From Symsagittifera roscoffensis (taxonomy: Eukaryota > Xenacoelomorpha > Acoela > Convolutidae), in the NCBI RefSeq assembly GCF_963678635.1, contig NC_087065.1, positions 75,527,345 through 75,591,344 on the forward strand: a stretch of 64,000 nucleotides of DNA, written 5' to 3'. Positions 21,763 through 32,518 of the stretch are shown here, one piece after another (positions within the stretch are counted from its first letter, which is position 1; each line of letters starts with the position of its first letter). The translations under genes were made by a program, and so were the position numbers. The notes beneath the pieces are model-generated. The model ran no database searches. It worked only from the letters and a program-made list of their open reading frames with translations, and had not been told where the DNA came from.

Positions 21763-24700
21763 TACATCGAACCAACAGACGTATCGTGCGACTTGCTTGC
21801 TTCAGTCGCATCTAATTCTCGAAAACCCCTCCCCAGCCTCCAAAGTTTTCTCTTTTTTTTGCAGCACTTGAAAACTTTAAAAATACCTGAGCAAAGGGAC
21901 AATACTAACTGATCTGCTTCTTTCAGACGTTCCAGCGATTAGATTGAGTTCAAAAGACTGCAGAACTCTAATGCAGCACTCAAATTAATGTAAGTCACGC
22001 CGCGACAATCTGCAGTAAGCTCCATCTCTCTTTTGTCTGCATAGCTCAACTTCCTTAAACCTCACGAATTGACTACATGGTCAGTTGCTGTTTCATCACA
22101 ATGATCGATACCACAAGTTTGACTTCTGGTGCAAATCTGACAATTGGACTAACATTTTTTTCCATCCAATAAGGTAGATGGTTCCCCTCCTTTTGTCATA
22201 ACTTGGCTCCTTTTCGACGTCAGAAGTAATCTTCCATATCGAGTCCATGTTCGATTTTGTTCACCATGCGGGCTACATACGTTCCCTCATAGTCACCGAG
22301 TTTGTCCTCAATGGCTGTTTAATACGTCACATTCAAATTTCAGACTCCTTTAGTCACCAGGGTTTCTCTGACCATTCTTTCTTCCATTCTCAAACTGCGG
22401 TTGCGGCGACTTGTTGCTTCATTCACTTTGCGTAGTTTTTCCACCCAAAAACTAATGAAAACTCCTGTTCAAATCCAAATCAGGTATCATTTGCATCCAT
22501 GTCACCGAATGGGTTTTTGTAGCTAGACTCTTTTCCAGCAGGTCACTGTTCACTTTCAATTATTTGTCGGAGCAGCTTCTCAGTTCTTCCGACCTTTTGA
22601 TGCAGTAACTGTCGTTTGAATCGTTCGACAATATATTATTTACCTGCATATCCTGGTGAAATTTCAGCTATGCATGAAACAAAATTCTTCCATGATCCAG
22701 TGCCCCACGTCGAGTTTTTTCAAGTCAATTGTCCAATTTTTGCTCTCACCTTTTTCACTGCTATCAAACACCACATGAGCATACTTTGGAACTTCGTTGG
22801 TCCAACAATTTACCAGCTGCAAACGCCTCACAAATGACTGTTTTTCATTGTCTGATGAAAATGCTTCTGATGGACAATCCTCTTGGAAACATTCAACAGT
22901 GCCTCCAAGCCCTTCTGACTACCATCTTGGAAACATTCAACAGTGCCTCCAAGCCCTTCTGACTACCCTTTTGGGATTCTTTGAAATGTTGAGATTTACG
23001 AGATAATAAAAAAATTGAATTGCTTAAACCTCTAGCTGGTTACTTTCAGGGAGTTATCATGTTTTCATGTTTTGCCTGAGATGAGAATGCTCAAAACTTT
23101 ATAGTTTACGAGATGTACCGTTTTTTCATGATTCTTAGAGTTTGTTTAAAAGAACTTTGTTTTACATTCTCTGACCGACCTTGAACTTTTCAAATCTGTG
23201 CTTTGATTTTCCACTCCAAATATGACTGCTCAACTGCCAGTAACATTATGAGGTTGAAATGTTGTCCTCCAAATAAGACTGCTCAGCTGCTTTTGGTTTT
23301 TGAGATTTAGAGTTTTTCTGGTTTTTCAAAAATTTAGATTAAAATTAGTTCAAAGGGTTTGAAAAGGTCAAGTCCTTGGTGAGTTGCTGTCAGCGTAGCC
23401 TCAGAAAACTTTGTATCGACTCAGCCATCAGATCAATCAGGCATCAATTCATACGGCCAATCAATTAAAAATAAGATTATACCTTCTTACCTTCTGGACA
23501 GAATTCAAAAATTTCAAAACTCAAAAAATGAATCTGATTTGTTGAATATTTTTGATTGTTTTATTGATTGTCAGGGTTCTGTAATAGTGATTATGTAAGG
23601 TTTGTGATAAAATTCACAACTGATTTACAATGTTTTTTTTGGTAGTTTGCCCTGATAAATCTTTAAAAATTAAGCTTTGGTTCAGGAACACTTATTCAAA
23701 TGAAAAGAAAACCAATTTTCAAACAATGGGAAACTTTGATAAATGTGTACAAATTCTATGTGAAACAAAATTGAGCTAATTTTTGAGTTCGTTGTCACCA
23801 TCTTCTTTATGTGCCGCACCATGTTTTCTTCTCTACAGAGCTAAGTTATCCTGTTGAACCTTCAATTTTTTTTTCTTGGACCTTCTATCACGAAATTTTT
23901 TAATTTTTCGCCAATCATGTAGGGAAATTCTTAAGGGACTGAAACAATTCTTCGGATCTCTGTAGAAGATGTCAAATTCAACCATTTTTTCAAAAATAGT
24001 CATCTGTAGTAAATTTTCACTTGTAAGCAAATGAAAACTATTTCCATATGTCAGATCCAAAATTTCATCAAATGATTTTTCATTTGAATCAAATGAAAAC
24101 CCGTACTTTTTTCACGAAGGTGACTTAGACATAGTCATTTCTTTTCTAAATTCTCTAGTTCTGTTACTCTCGATTTCTCCATTCTGAAAAATCTATGATA
24201 TTTTGCTCACTAGAATGAGAGATTTTTTTAAATTTGAGAATTTTGACAATTTCGGTACCAATTTCAAACTGAATGCAGTAACTCGTCCGTTCTATTATGA
24301 TTGGTTTCAGTTTTTGAGATAGTTTTCCTTTTCTTCTTAAAATTTTACTCAACCTGTTGGATTGAATTTGTCTGAAGTAGATTTCCAACCAAAATGAAAT
24401 TTGTTATTTTTAGCTGTAGATTTTGCTGACATTCTCTAAAAATATCTTAACTCTATCAAAAAACTTTCAACATTTGGTTGACTTAAAGTTGTTTATAAAG
24501 GGTTTTGTAGAATAGGAATTTTTTGTTGACCTGAGCTAATTTTGAAAGGGTTTTTAAAAAGGAAGAATTTCCTTGACACTATTCCTTTTAATCAAAACCT
24601 TGATTGAGTATATTTATTTAGATTTTAAAAAAATAGCAAAATAAGTAAAATCCACGACTTTTTTCATCAATCTCATCACCTTAGAGTTAGTTCTGGAATT

Positions 24701-25263
24701 CTGATTGGTTAAATTTTTATTGGATATTTTTAGAGTTTAGAAGATTCGGAAAAATCTAGAAGTTAATGTGTAATAACTTATGAAATTCGAGGATTTAATC
24801 GGTAGATTCTAAAAATTAGAAGATTCAAGAAGTTAATGAATTTTGACGCAATTTTCTCTGTTGGAATTATTCTAAAATTTTTACTGTTCTGTAAAAGTAA
24901 AAGTGTAATGACGTCATTTTCTCTGGTGGAATTACTTTTTAATTGCCTAAAAAATTCAAAAGGCACCTTCTTAGCTGTGTCGAAAATCATGTCAGACGCT
25001 CGGATCGGCTTTTTTCAAATAGTTTTTCTTCTGATAATTGAATATTGGATATAAGAATTATGTCAAAGTTAATTTTATTGCAGCTTGAACAGTTTTTAAC
25101 ATATAATTCTATGAAGTTTTTACTACGTGAGCCAAAATTTCTGATGAAAATTTTTGCGAGATACTTAAAAAATTTCGAATTCTCTTCAAAAACTCTCATC
25201 AAAAGTACGTGATTAGCGCAATTGATGGGAACAAAATAACTAAACATTTAAATTTTAAAGCAA
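21763..25263. other. Intergenic stretch with weak coding relics
   Basis: No intact gene. On the - strand between about 22030 and 22480 several short open pieces, separated by stops, look slightly protein-like but match no family I know. AT-rich ORFs at 23833-24388 on the - strand are basic and have no motif. The tandem duplication at 22882-22969 is listed separately. Confidence 0.4.
22882..22969 (+). repeat. 44-bp tandem duplication
   Basis: Two adjacent copies starting CTTGGAAACATTCAACAGTG at 22882 and 22926, nearly identical. Confidence 0.9.
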
Positions 25264-25323
25264 GATTCAGCAGTCATTATATCAAATTTTTTTTTCAGAA
25301 AAACTGTTCATATTTGGAACCAT
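25264..25323. repeat. Terminal direct repeat of the gypsy relic, left
   Basis: About 60 bp, near-identical to 28260-28319 in the same orientation. Similarity stops on both sides. Confidence 0.7.
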
Positions 25324-26810
25324 AGTTTTAAAACTGACGCTATTAAGTAATTACGTAATTTAGCGTAATCGGAATTTTCCAGATTAGAACCAATGGCTGA
25401 GCAGGTAATTCTTTGATTCTCCGACGGATTAATTGATTTGTTAATATTATTAATATTTGCCACTACAAATTCTTCGTCGTAATGAGATATTGTGAGGGCT
25501 TTTCCATATGGAATCCTAGAAATAAGGTCAGTGAAGCCCATATCCTTTCCTGCTAGATGTTTGATTGTAAACTTAAAAGGTAACAATCTGTCCACCCATC
25601 TTGTTAATCTACTATGATATGTTTTATTTCCGTGATTTGGTGAGAGCGGAAAGTAAAGCTTTGTGGTCAGTAATTCTTTCGAATTCCGATCCGTAAAGGT
25701 AGTTTTTGTAGTGTTCGACGGCCCATACGACCCCTAACAATTCGAGCTCATTCGTAGAATATTTTGACTCTTGTGGGTTTAAAAAACGAGAGGCAAAAGA
25801 AATTGTTTTCCAGTCATTCCCATAGAGTTGTTCGAGGGAAGCTCCCAAACCATTGTGCGACGCGTCCGTTTTTACTCTAGTGTTGCGTTTTACATCAAAA
25901 TGGGTATTCTCTGTTAGATTTTCAATTTCATGTTTAATTTTCTCAAACGCTTTCGTATGGTCGTCGTTCCATTGGAAGATCGTTTTCTTATTAAGAAGCG
26001 GTCGAAGTGGGCTTCTTAGAGAGGCTAAATTCGGGACAAACCTGATGTACTGATTTATAGATCCGAAAAATGATCTTAATTCTTTCAAGTTCTTTGGAAC
26101 AGGTAAGTCCTTTATTGCTTTTGATTTGTCGAATAAAGGTGTGATTCCTGTTTTTGAGATTTTGCATCCCAACCACTCTATTTCTTTTTGAAAGAATTTA
26201 CATTTTGACCATTTGACCGCGAAGTTATATTCGTCCAGTGTCGATAAAATTTTCAACACAATGTTCTTTTGGTCTAAAAATGTTCCTCTGGAAGCTATTA
26301 AAATGTCATCTAGGTAACAGTTGGTAAAAGGGATAGAACCTAACGTAGAATCCATTACTCTTTGAAACTCGTTAGGCATATCACCTAGTCCGTAAAAGCC
26401 GGTTAAAAATCGGGAAGTACCCGTAATATCACCGCCCACGATACTAAAATTGCATTGATTGCTAGTAAATTTATCTAATGCAAGTTGACTGTATGCATTT
26501 TTTAGGTCTAAATTAGTAAACCACACTTCTCCAACGAAATCATTAGCAATTTGCGCCGCGACATTGTCTACCAGTTCGTGGATGTTCGGCATTTGGTATT
26601 TGTTATTGAATCCAAAGCTAACTTGATGGATCTGTCTTTTTTGCAAGTAATGACTATTGGACTGATAAAACGATCTTCGTCACAATTTTCTAGTTTTTTA
26701 ATATGTCCCTCGTCTTATAATCTGTTGAGTTCTGTCGTAACAGAATTCAGTAAGTGTAGGGGAACTCGTCTTCCTTTTAGTTGGATTGGTTTTAGGGGTT
26801 CGTGAAAATG
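25308..26810 (-). pseudogene. Ty3/gypsy reverse transcriptase and RNase H
   Basis: The RT begins near 26810 (LKPIQLKGRRVPLHL, then DEGHIKKLE and FISPIVITCKKDRSIKLALD). It has an in-frame TAA and then a frame shift near 26650. The 340-codon frame 25624-26646 follows, with YQMPNIHELVDN, WFTNLDLKNAYSQL, the palm motif YLDDI, LGCKISKTGITP and LRSFFGSINQYIRF. RNase H follows with KTDASHNGLGASLEQ, STNELELLGVVWAVEHYKNY and ITDHKALLSAL. After a stop at about 25620 a second frame (25308-25595) continues the RNase H end (FKFTIKHLAGKDMGFTDLIS). The catalytic Asp pair of RT is intact, but the breaks make the gene non-functional. Confidence 0.92.
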
Positions 26811-26966
26811 GGTGATTTTCATCTGGTTTTTAATTTTTCCAATCCGAAGGAATAAATTTTTGAATGTTTTTGATATGTTTAGAATTTCCCTATCTTTGTC
26901 TGTTTGAGAGATGGAATTTATTGACTTACACTGCTTGTTAGTCTGGAAATGCGGGAAGTATTTCTG

Positions 26967-27302
26967 TTAGACTTCTATCCCCACTTTCGGTAGATTGTCA
27001 TTTCCTAAGATATTTCTCTCGTGTCCCTCGGTCAAAAAGAAATGACAGTCGTTGTCTGACCAGCCGTTTGAGAAGATCGAAAGTTTCACCTTTCCAGAAA
27101 TGTTTATGGCGTTATCCGTGAATCCACAGTAAAGGTTCTTGGTTGCCTTATCCACCGGATAGATTTTCAAGTAGGGGTCTCGTAGTTTCAATTCGTGTAA
27201 CACCTTTTTCTTGAGGAAGCTGACCGGGCTAGTTGAATTCACTTGTAAATTTAAAATTACTTGATTTTCTTTTCCGAGGCCAATATTCAATAATTTCTTC
27301 AA
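26967..27302 (-). pseudogene. Gypsy protease-like domain with lost active site
   Basis: Upstream of RT on the - strand, a 111-codon frame shows the retropepsin pattern. VILNLQVNSTSPVSFLKK occupies the active-site strand, where V-D-T/S-G-S/A-P-V-S is expected, so D-T-G is replaced by N-S-T. The later segment HERNILGNDNLPKVG retains the I-L-G-N/D psi-loop. The frame also extends upstream toward the zinc knuckle. Confidence 0.75.
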
Positions 27303-27559
27303 TTCTTTTCCATCTTCATCAAAAATCGTAGTTACGTTTAATACAGAATAATCGTCGTTTTCGCTTTGTCCAGATTCCGACCATGCGTTTTTGACGCCAC
27401 AACATTCTCTATTTACATGGTCTGTATTTGCATCCGGAGTATCCGGCGGATTAAAATCTGTATTATCTACAATTTGGCTATTTACAATGTTTACATTTTT
27501 ACGGCGAGATCTACAAAGTCTGGTAAAATGACCTTTATATTTACAAGAAGTCTAGGAAG

Positions 27560-28150
27560 TGTCCTTTGCTGGGCAAACTGCTAGGTGGCCTTTTGAGAAG
27601 ATTCCGCCGCACTTCATACAGTTGTTGCTTTTTTCGATATTGAGAGTTGGCTCTCTTTTGACGTTAAAATGGTGATTTATGTACGGATGATCCGTTGGAT
27701 TCAAAATTGTTTGTTAGCTTTAGGTGATTTAAAATTCCCTTTTCATCTATGAGTGCTACGTTTAGTGCTTCTCGTGGGGGAAGAGTTTCTGTTAGGAGCT
27801 TTCTTTGAATGTCGTAGTTTTTCATATTGTTTATGAAAATGTCTCGTATCCACTCTTCTTCTCCTCGTTATGTCGCACTTTTTGCCCTTTCTGCTAAGGC
27901 ACCCCAAAATTGTTCAAGCGATTCTCTATCCCGTTATTTTCGGTTTAGCAGTTTATGTCGTTCAAATGTGACATTTGTCTTTCTTACGAAAGCGATCGCT
28001 AGGGAATCCCAAAATTCTTTAAAAGAGATTTGTAAGATTTTCACCTTGGTAAATTTTTGTCCGAAAATCCTTTTTCCTTCGTTTCCCAATGCTAGATATA
28101 GAACTGATCGTAGTTTTTATCAGCTTCTTCTAGTCGCATTCCATTGAATT
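27560..28150 (-). pseudogene. Gypsy gag with zinc-knuckle remnant
   Basis: On the - strand the segments FKEFWDSLAIAFVRKTNVTF, ESLEQFWGALAERAKSAT and EEEWIRDIFINNMKNYDIQR, then LPPREALNVALIDEKG, match the retrotransposon gag family. A cysteine-rich unit follows at about 27575-27625 (NNCMKCGGIFSKGHLAVCPA) with unusual C-x2-C-x7-H-x3-C spacing. A second, incomplete one (SCKYKGHFTRLC) comes after an in-frame TAG. Several further stops interrupt gag. Confidence 0.8.
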
Positions 28151-28259
28151 TCTTGGCTTCAGATTTGATCGAGGCTGATTCCTCTCCGTCATATCGTCTT
28201 TGTTCTTGGGTGTTTCTCTCCATTCTCGACTGTCTTTGGTTATCTGTTTTGCCGTCCAT

Positions 28260-28319
28260 AAGATTCAACAGTCATTATATCGATTTTTTTTTCAGAAAGA
28301 CTGTTCATTTTTGGAACCA
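28260..28319. repeat. Terminal direct repeat of the gypsy relic, right
   Basis: Partner of 25264-25323. Confidence 0.7.
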
Positions 28320-28320
28320 A

Positions 28321-28824
28321 TTTCAAAATTCTAATTCAAACATAAACAATCGCAGTTTGACTCATAAGACTATGAAATTTAAGTTCAAGGAATTTTTTCT
28401 ATCCATTTTTCGTGAAGATTCTTCTATGGCAAGCTATGTAAAAACAACATGGAAACCAGTTAATTTTGTTTGATGTTAAAATTCTAACCATTTTATTATA
28501 TTGTAAATAAATATATAACCAAGAAAAGTTGTGTGACTTACACTTGCTTAATAATATTAACTCTCATTTTGCTTTTAAAGTGTTCATTGTTTTTGATCAC
28601 TCACCTACACTATCCTTGTAACCTTTTAAATGGTCAACAAGTTTCTGGAGATTAAGTACCATGTATTTTCAGCTTACAAAAATTCATTATGAAAACATTC
28701 ACAAACACGAACACAAAAAAAAATTATGTTTTCTCGAAAGATTCTCGGGCAAAGCATCAAAATTCTTTTTTTTAAGTCAGTAGTATGATGTAAAAATTAA
28801 TTTCATTAACATCCTTACGTACAG
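28321..28824. other. AT-rich stretch before a terminal exon
   Basis: No gene seen. It ends with the acceptor-like sequence CTTACGTACAG used by the exon at 28825. If that exon is real, this is partly intron. Confidence 0.4.
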
Positions 28825-29014
28825 AAAAAGCAAAAACAATAAAGCAAAAACCTCAAAGAAGATCCTACAGTGGCAACCAATGGAAAAAGTTCATGGAGAT
28901 ATTTCAAATTTCTACAGAGCAGAAGAAACCACCAATTCGGAAAAAAATTCTAAACGGGAGTTTCCTGAAAATATGGTAGGAAGATTCTATGCTACTCGCA
29001 GAGTAACCGGCTGA
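28825..29014 (+). CDS. Probable terminal exon of an unrecognised gene
   Basis: After AG at 28823-28824 a frame of about 62 codons runs to TGA at 29012-29014. It starts with a lysine-rich stretch (KSKNNKAKTSKK), continues with ILQWQPMEKVHGDISNFYR and an acidic/basic segment, and ends FYATRRVTG. The composition is protein-like rather than AT noise. Upstream exons were not found. They may lie on the far side of the gypsy relic at 25.3-28.3 kb, in which case that element sits in an intron. Its 3' end comes close to the putative TMEM167B promoter, and an AATAAA is present at 29204-29209. Confidence 0.45.
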
Positions 29015-29118
29015 TAAAATATTACTTTTTTGTAGCTAATTCTAAGTTAAAACTATTAAAAAGGATAAAGAATTTAAGTGAATTAGTCGGTAAGTTAAAA
29101 CATTAAACAATGAGAGAT

Positions 29119-29169
29119 CATTCTCTCCGCCGGAGAGAATGGCCAATGAAGGTCATATAAGAGTGACCT
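29119..29169 (+). promoter_or_regulatory. Promoter candidate: palindrome, CCAAT box, TATAA and inverted AGGTCA
   Basis: CATTCTCTCCG and CGGAGAGAATG form an 11-bp-arm palindrome with one central base (29119-29141). CCAAT follows at 29143-29147. AGGTCA (29150-29155) and TGACCT (29164-29169) form an inverted pair with TATAA (29156-29160) between them. The cluster lies about 250 bp upstream of the TMEM167B start codon. AGGTCA is the nuclear-receptor half-site, but 8-nt inverted spacing is not a standard arrangement. Confidence 0.4.
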
Positions 29170-29344
29170 GTTATCTAATCTAATTAAGCTAAATAAGATT
29201 TGCAATAAATGCAAAATAAGGTGCAATCACAACACCGGCTATCCTTGTTTTTCTATGGATATATTTATTGCGCATTTTCTTTGTGTAATCATCTTGTTTT
29301 AAAATTTGGGATTCACTGTTTAAAACTGGTTTTAATCAGGATTC

Positions 29345-29359
29345 AATTATTGTTTTCAG
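29345..29359 (+). promoter_or_regulatory. Splice or trans-splice acceptor in the TMEM167B 5' leader
   Basis: AATTATTGTTTTCAG ends 47 nt before the ATG at 29407. It could close a 5'-UTR intron or receive a spliced leader. Confidence 0.4.
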
Positions 29360-29406
29360 CTCCTCGCAAAAGTATGTAATCCACGCTGTTGATTTGCAGA
29401 TTATGA

Positions 29407-29631
29407 ATGACGAATGTATATTCATTTGACGGACTTTTCATCTTCGGGATAATACTAACGTGCACCTGTGCTTATATCAAACGAGTTCCGCGTTTGAAAC
29501 AGTTTTTCTTGTCTGAAAGAGATGGTTTTTTTGGCATATTCTATAAAGCTTCAGTAATTGGGACAAGGCTCCATTTGTTGGTTGCATCTTTGTGTCTCTT
29601 GTCTATTGTTTACATAGTTTTCCTTCAGTAG
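29407..29631 (+). CDS. TMEM167B: TMEM167B, protein kish-B
   Basis: A 74-residue single-exon protein beginning MTNVYSFDG and containing CTCAYIKRVPRLK, then FYKASVIGTRLH. Length, the opening MTNVYS, the CTCAY motif and the V-I-G-T-R-L-H stretch match kish-B rather than kish-A (TMEM167A). Kish proteins are small Golgi/ER membrane proteins involved in the early secretory pathway. Two hydrophobic segments are visible at about residues 8-24 and 53-73, with a basic loop between them. The TSSC4-like start codon lies one base after this stop. The last four codons (Val-Phe-Leu-Gln) are written as a pyrimidine-rich CAG-ended tract that could act as the splice acceptor of the next gene. Confidence 0.93.
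   Translation: MTNVYSFDGLFIFGIILTCTCAYIKRVPRLKQFFLSERDGFFGIFYKASVIGTRLHLLVASLCLLSIVYIVFLQ
29614..29628 (+). promoter_or_regulatory. Acceptor-like tract inside the TMEM167B coding end
   Basis: ATAGTTTTCCTTCAG encodes the C-terminal Ile-Val-Phe-Leu-Gln and ends 4 nt before the ATG of the downstream gene. This is the position and form expected of a spliced-leader acceptor in a gapless operon. Confidence 0.5.
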
Positions 29632-29632
29632 A

Positions 29633-30202
29633 ATGAAAAGAAGCAGTAATGGGTTCAAATTGAATGACGCAGACAGAGATTTTTCTTCTAGATGCAAGTC
29701 AACTTTCAGTTCCTTAAATCTGTCCGAAGGCCACTCTCTCGCTTCGAAATCAAGTTATTGAGAATTACCAAAACCCGTGCAAGGAAAATATCAGGTCCCT
29801 AATTCTAGCTCTAGCCATAACTTTGTGCAAGGAATGCATCGATCTGGAGCATCATTCAGAAAATACACAAAGTATTCATTGAATTCTGTCTGTGCTAGTC
29901 AAAAATATGGAAATTTACGCGGTGATGCGCTTAATAGTGCAGTAGCTTTAGAATTCCTCAAAGACTTAAGAAACCGGAAAACACACGAGGTTCAACAAAA
30001 ACAGTCATCTTCAAAAGTGAAAATACAAAATGCCTCAAAAGTTGTTATGCCAGAATTTGAGTTTAATAGTCAGCCAAAACTGAAGAAACATCGTACGAGA
30101 GTAATCAGCGACGAGGAGGAAGAATCTGTTTCTTGTGTTCAAAAAGGAAGGGCTGTTACATTAACTCATTTGATGGAAAATGACGAAGATGAATATGATT
30201 AG
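29633..30202 (+). CDS. TSSC4: TSSC4-like gene with one in-frame TGA
   Basis: From ATG 29633 one frame runs to TAG at 30200-30202, except for a TGA at 29759-29761 after 42 codons. Before the TGA, GFKLNDADRDFSSRCKSTFS resembles the conserved N-terminal motif of TSSC4. After it come KYTKYSLNSV, AVALEFLKDL, a basic HRTRVISDEEEE segment and GRAVTLTHLMENDEDE, in the same order as TSSC4 (W-T-K-Y-S-L, A-x-A-F-L, L-A-H-L). TSSC4 is a nuclear factor that helps assemble U5 and tri-snRNP particles. The TGA may be a real nonsense mutation, a readthrough site, a sequencing error, or the inside of a very small intron. Homology is judged by eye. Confidence 0.6.
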
Positions 30203-30307
30203 CGCATTTTATTCAATCTGTGTACTGTCTTACTTAACACCTTGCTGCCTAAAAACCCTTGTCTTTGAAATTAGGAAATGTAAAAGTAAATTGAATGGGC
30301 GATGTTT

Positions 30308-30313
30308 AATAAA
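30308..30313 (+). terminator. Poly(A) signal for the TMEM167B/TSSC4 pair
   Basis: AATAAA about 105 bp after the TSSC4-like stop codon. No AATAAA lies between the two coding regions, which have no space for one. Confidence 0.55.
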
Positions 30314-30758
30314 TAGGGATGAATTACTCTCGCAGTTATAAAAAGTTTCATCCAAATGGAGATAATTTCCTCAATGTATACCTCCTACAAAATATAAGTA
30401 GATTATAGATTTTTGTGGTGTGAAAGTCATTGGTTGGAATAACAAGGTTTCGGTAGTAAATGTTTTTTTTTTACTATTATCAGAAATTTAACTATTATCA
30501 GTTCATTTTCAAAGGTACCAAAACTTTTGCATGATGTTTTTTTTTCAACAATTTGAGTTCTGCTGAGGAAAACCAAGCGTCCATTGACAATTAATGGTGT
30601 TTAAAATAAGGTAAATAGTCGTACTGTTTGCTCCCCGTAAACTTTGCTGTTCGATTAAGTTGCAAAGTTACTGGGCGGTCGAATAGCCTGAAAAAGGTCA
30701 GCTAGAAATGGAGCAGTGGTGTGGTAATTATGTAGGAGAGATTTGATGTGGCAATCTG
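30314..30758. other. Intergenic stretch between convergent genes
   Basis: AT-rich; no gene or repeat identified. Confidence 0.4.
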
Positions 30759-31144
30759 TCAATTGCGTTGACTATCGCTATCATCCAGGCCAACGTCCTG
30801 AAGAGAATGCCGCTCTCTCATGTAGTATTACCATCTATATAGCGGAATGAGGTTGGAATTGTTGGCTGTCAAAAGCGCCCATAAATAAGTGGAGTTCAAA
30901 CTACCTTTGATGTGTCCTCTTGCGATTGTTTAAGTACACAATAATAGCCCAACTTTCTCAATTGATCTGCAAGTTTGAGCCAATCGCCTTTGATCATTAT
31001 TCGATGGAACGTTTCGGCATATCTTAATCTAACTGAATCAAAAATAGAATCGGCATTAATTATTACTGAAGATGTAGTTTTCGTACCCTTTTCATTTATT
31101 TTGCTATCACCAATGTTGTTTTTTACCAATACTAGTATTAAACT
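30759..31144 (-). CDS. Unrecognised gene, last two exons
   Basis: On the - strand an exon 31144-30905 opens after GGATAG, runs about 80 codons and ends at Lys before a GTAGTT donor. It joins in phase 0, after a CTCTTCAG acceptor, to a 39-nt exon 30797-30759 that ends DVGLDDSDSQRN and TGA. The first exon has a polar Lys/Asn/Thr-rich start and then a helix-like segment (DSIFDSVRLRYAETFHRIMI, then KGDWLKLADQLRKLGYYCVL). No known domain is recognised. The upstream boundary is uncertain and a start codon was not found. The gene is convergent with the TMEM167B/TSSC4 pair. Confidence 0.45.
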
Positions 31145-32518
31145 CTATCCAATGAAAAGAGCATAGACTTTATTTGATCTCATTATTTGTTTTTATTTCA
31201 TTATTGACTGGTTTTTAAGTTACGCCTTTCTAAGAGAGGAGACAAAGATATGAGGACTCAGAACCGTCTTCGTAGGACTTCATTTCCAGGTACAAAATAC
31301 TTGTAGATATTTATTCCTGTCCGACCACATCGTGTTGAGAGTTTTGAAAACCGGATTTTTATTTTTTTGTGTGACGTTTTTTTGTCTTTGTAAAGAATTT
31401 TTTCTTCTTCTAAGTTTCGGTGTGAGATGTGGATTTAAAATGTAATTTTGTTAAAAAACTAGTTTCAAAGTTTATTTTTTTGAAGTACTAGCGTCAATTA
31501 ATTTCATTGGAGGGGGGGGGGGGGGAGGGGGAGGGAGGGAGGATGTTAACTTGATCCTATCTTTGTCGCACTTGTGTTTGCGAGTTTCAAACTGGTGTCT
31601 GTTTTCATATCCGCATGGCTCCGTTTATTCGCCCGTGCTTAAGTTAATATTTGCTTTCTGGACTGATCGAACTACATGTGAACACTATTTTTTAACTTAT
31701 AAATTCACGCAGTGTCTATTTACTTTCCCTGTAGCGCTCTTTTTCCAATAGCCGGATTGGAATGCCAATTGAATCATAAAAGGTGCCTTGACTTCGCATT
31801 TTTTTTGTAATCTAATCAGGTACCGTTGTAAGTTTTTTTCAGTCTATTTGAAGAAGGGTTTGATAATAATACATGTATCTCAAGTAAAAATGGTACAACC
31901 CTTTCAAGGCTTTTAGGTAATGAAATTTGCTGGATAGTTAGCATACCATTTCCGCATTTAAAATGTTACTGCATTTCATGCCTAAAATTTCAGCGGTTTT
32001 TAATATGCTTTGTAAATACATTGCAGTTTCAAATCTTCGGCGCAAAATGCATCGAAAACTTTCAAATATACACGGTTTTTCAAAAATTGCTGTTGAGACA
32101 AAAACGGAAGGAAATTGCTTAAATTTTTGCAGAATTATATGGAGCATTTGTTTGGCAATAATTAGTCCTAAATTTTCTTCCAAACTTGGATTTTTTGGGC
32201 TCGATTCCTTTATTCCAAAATTGCATCCTAACTGCTGGGCACATTTTTAGAAGGATCTAACTATGTTTTAGAAGGATACATTGTTCTGAAAATTAGTATA
32301 AATCCAGTTTTTGGCAACTGATAGCCAAAATAAGCCCTTTCTATTTCAAAAAAGTACTATTTTTTGTTTTATGAAGGAAGTTAAAAATACTATGAAGGAA
32401 GTTGTTTTTCTGTTCTTTAAGTGGCATGGGTTTGCAGTACAAGTTCTTAGTCATCATGGGCTATAGAACTAGATAATGGTTTGTTTAACAAATGAATGTT
32501 TAAGTGTCAATGGACGAC
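31145..32518. other. Intergenic stretch with a G-rich tract
   Basis: No gene. A run of G with sparse A at 31509-31542 has at least four G-tracts and could form a G-quadruplex. It is followed by TGTTAACTTGATC, the same continuation seen after G-rich tracts near 37815 and 42800 in the array. Confidence 0.5.

Larger units (their letters stand above)
25264..28320 (-). mobile_element. Decayed Ty3/gypsy-type retrotransposon
   Basis: Read on the - strand, the order is gag, zinc knuckle, protease-like domain, reverse transcriptase and RNase H, the Ty3/gypsy layout before integrase. No integrase is seen. The coding parts carry stops and frameshifts. Direct repeats of about 60 bp (25264-25323 and 28260-28319; AGATTCAACAGTCATTATAT, then a T-run and CAGAAAGACTGTTCAT) bracket the element and may be LTR remnants. 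The element is dead and older than the copia copy. Confidence 0.85.

Noticed and set aside
23833-24388. Integrase remnant of the gypsy element on the - strand
   Set aside because: The ORFs are basic and AT-driven, no zinc-binding or D-D-E motif is visible, and they lie outside the direct repeats that bound the element.
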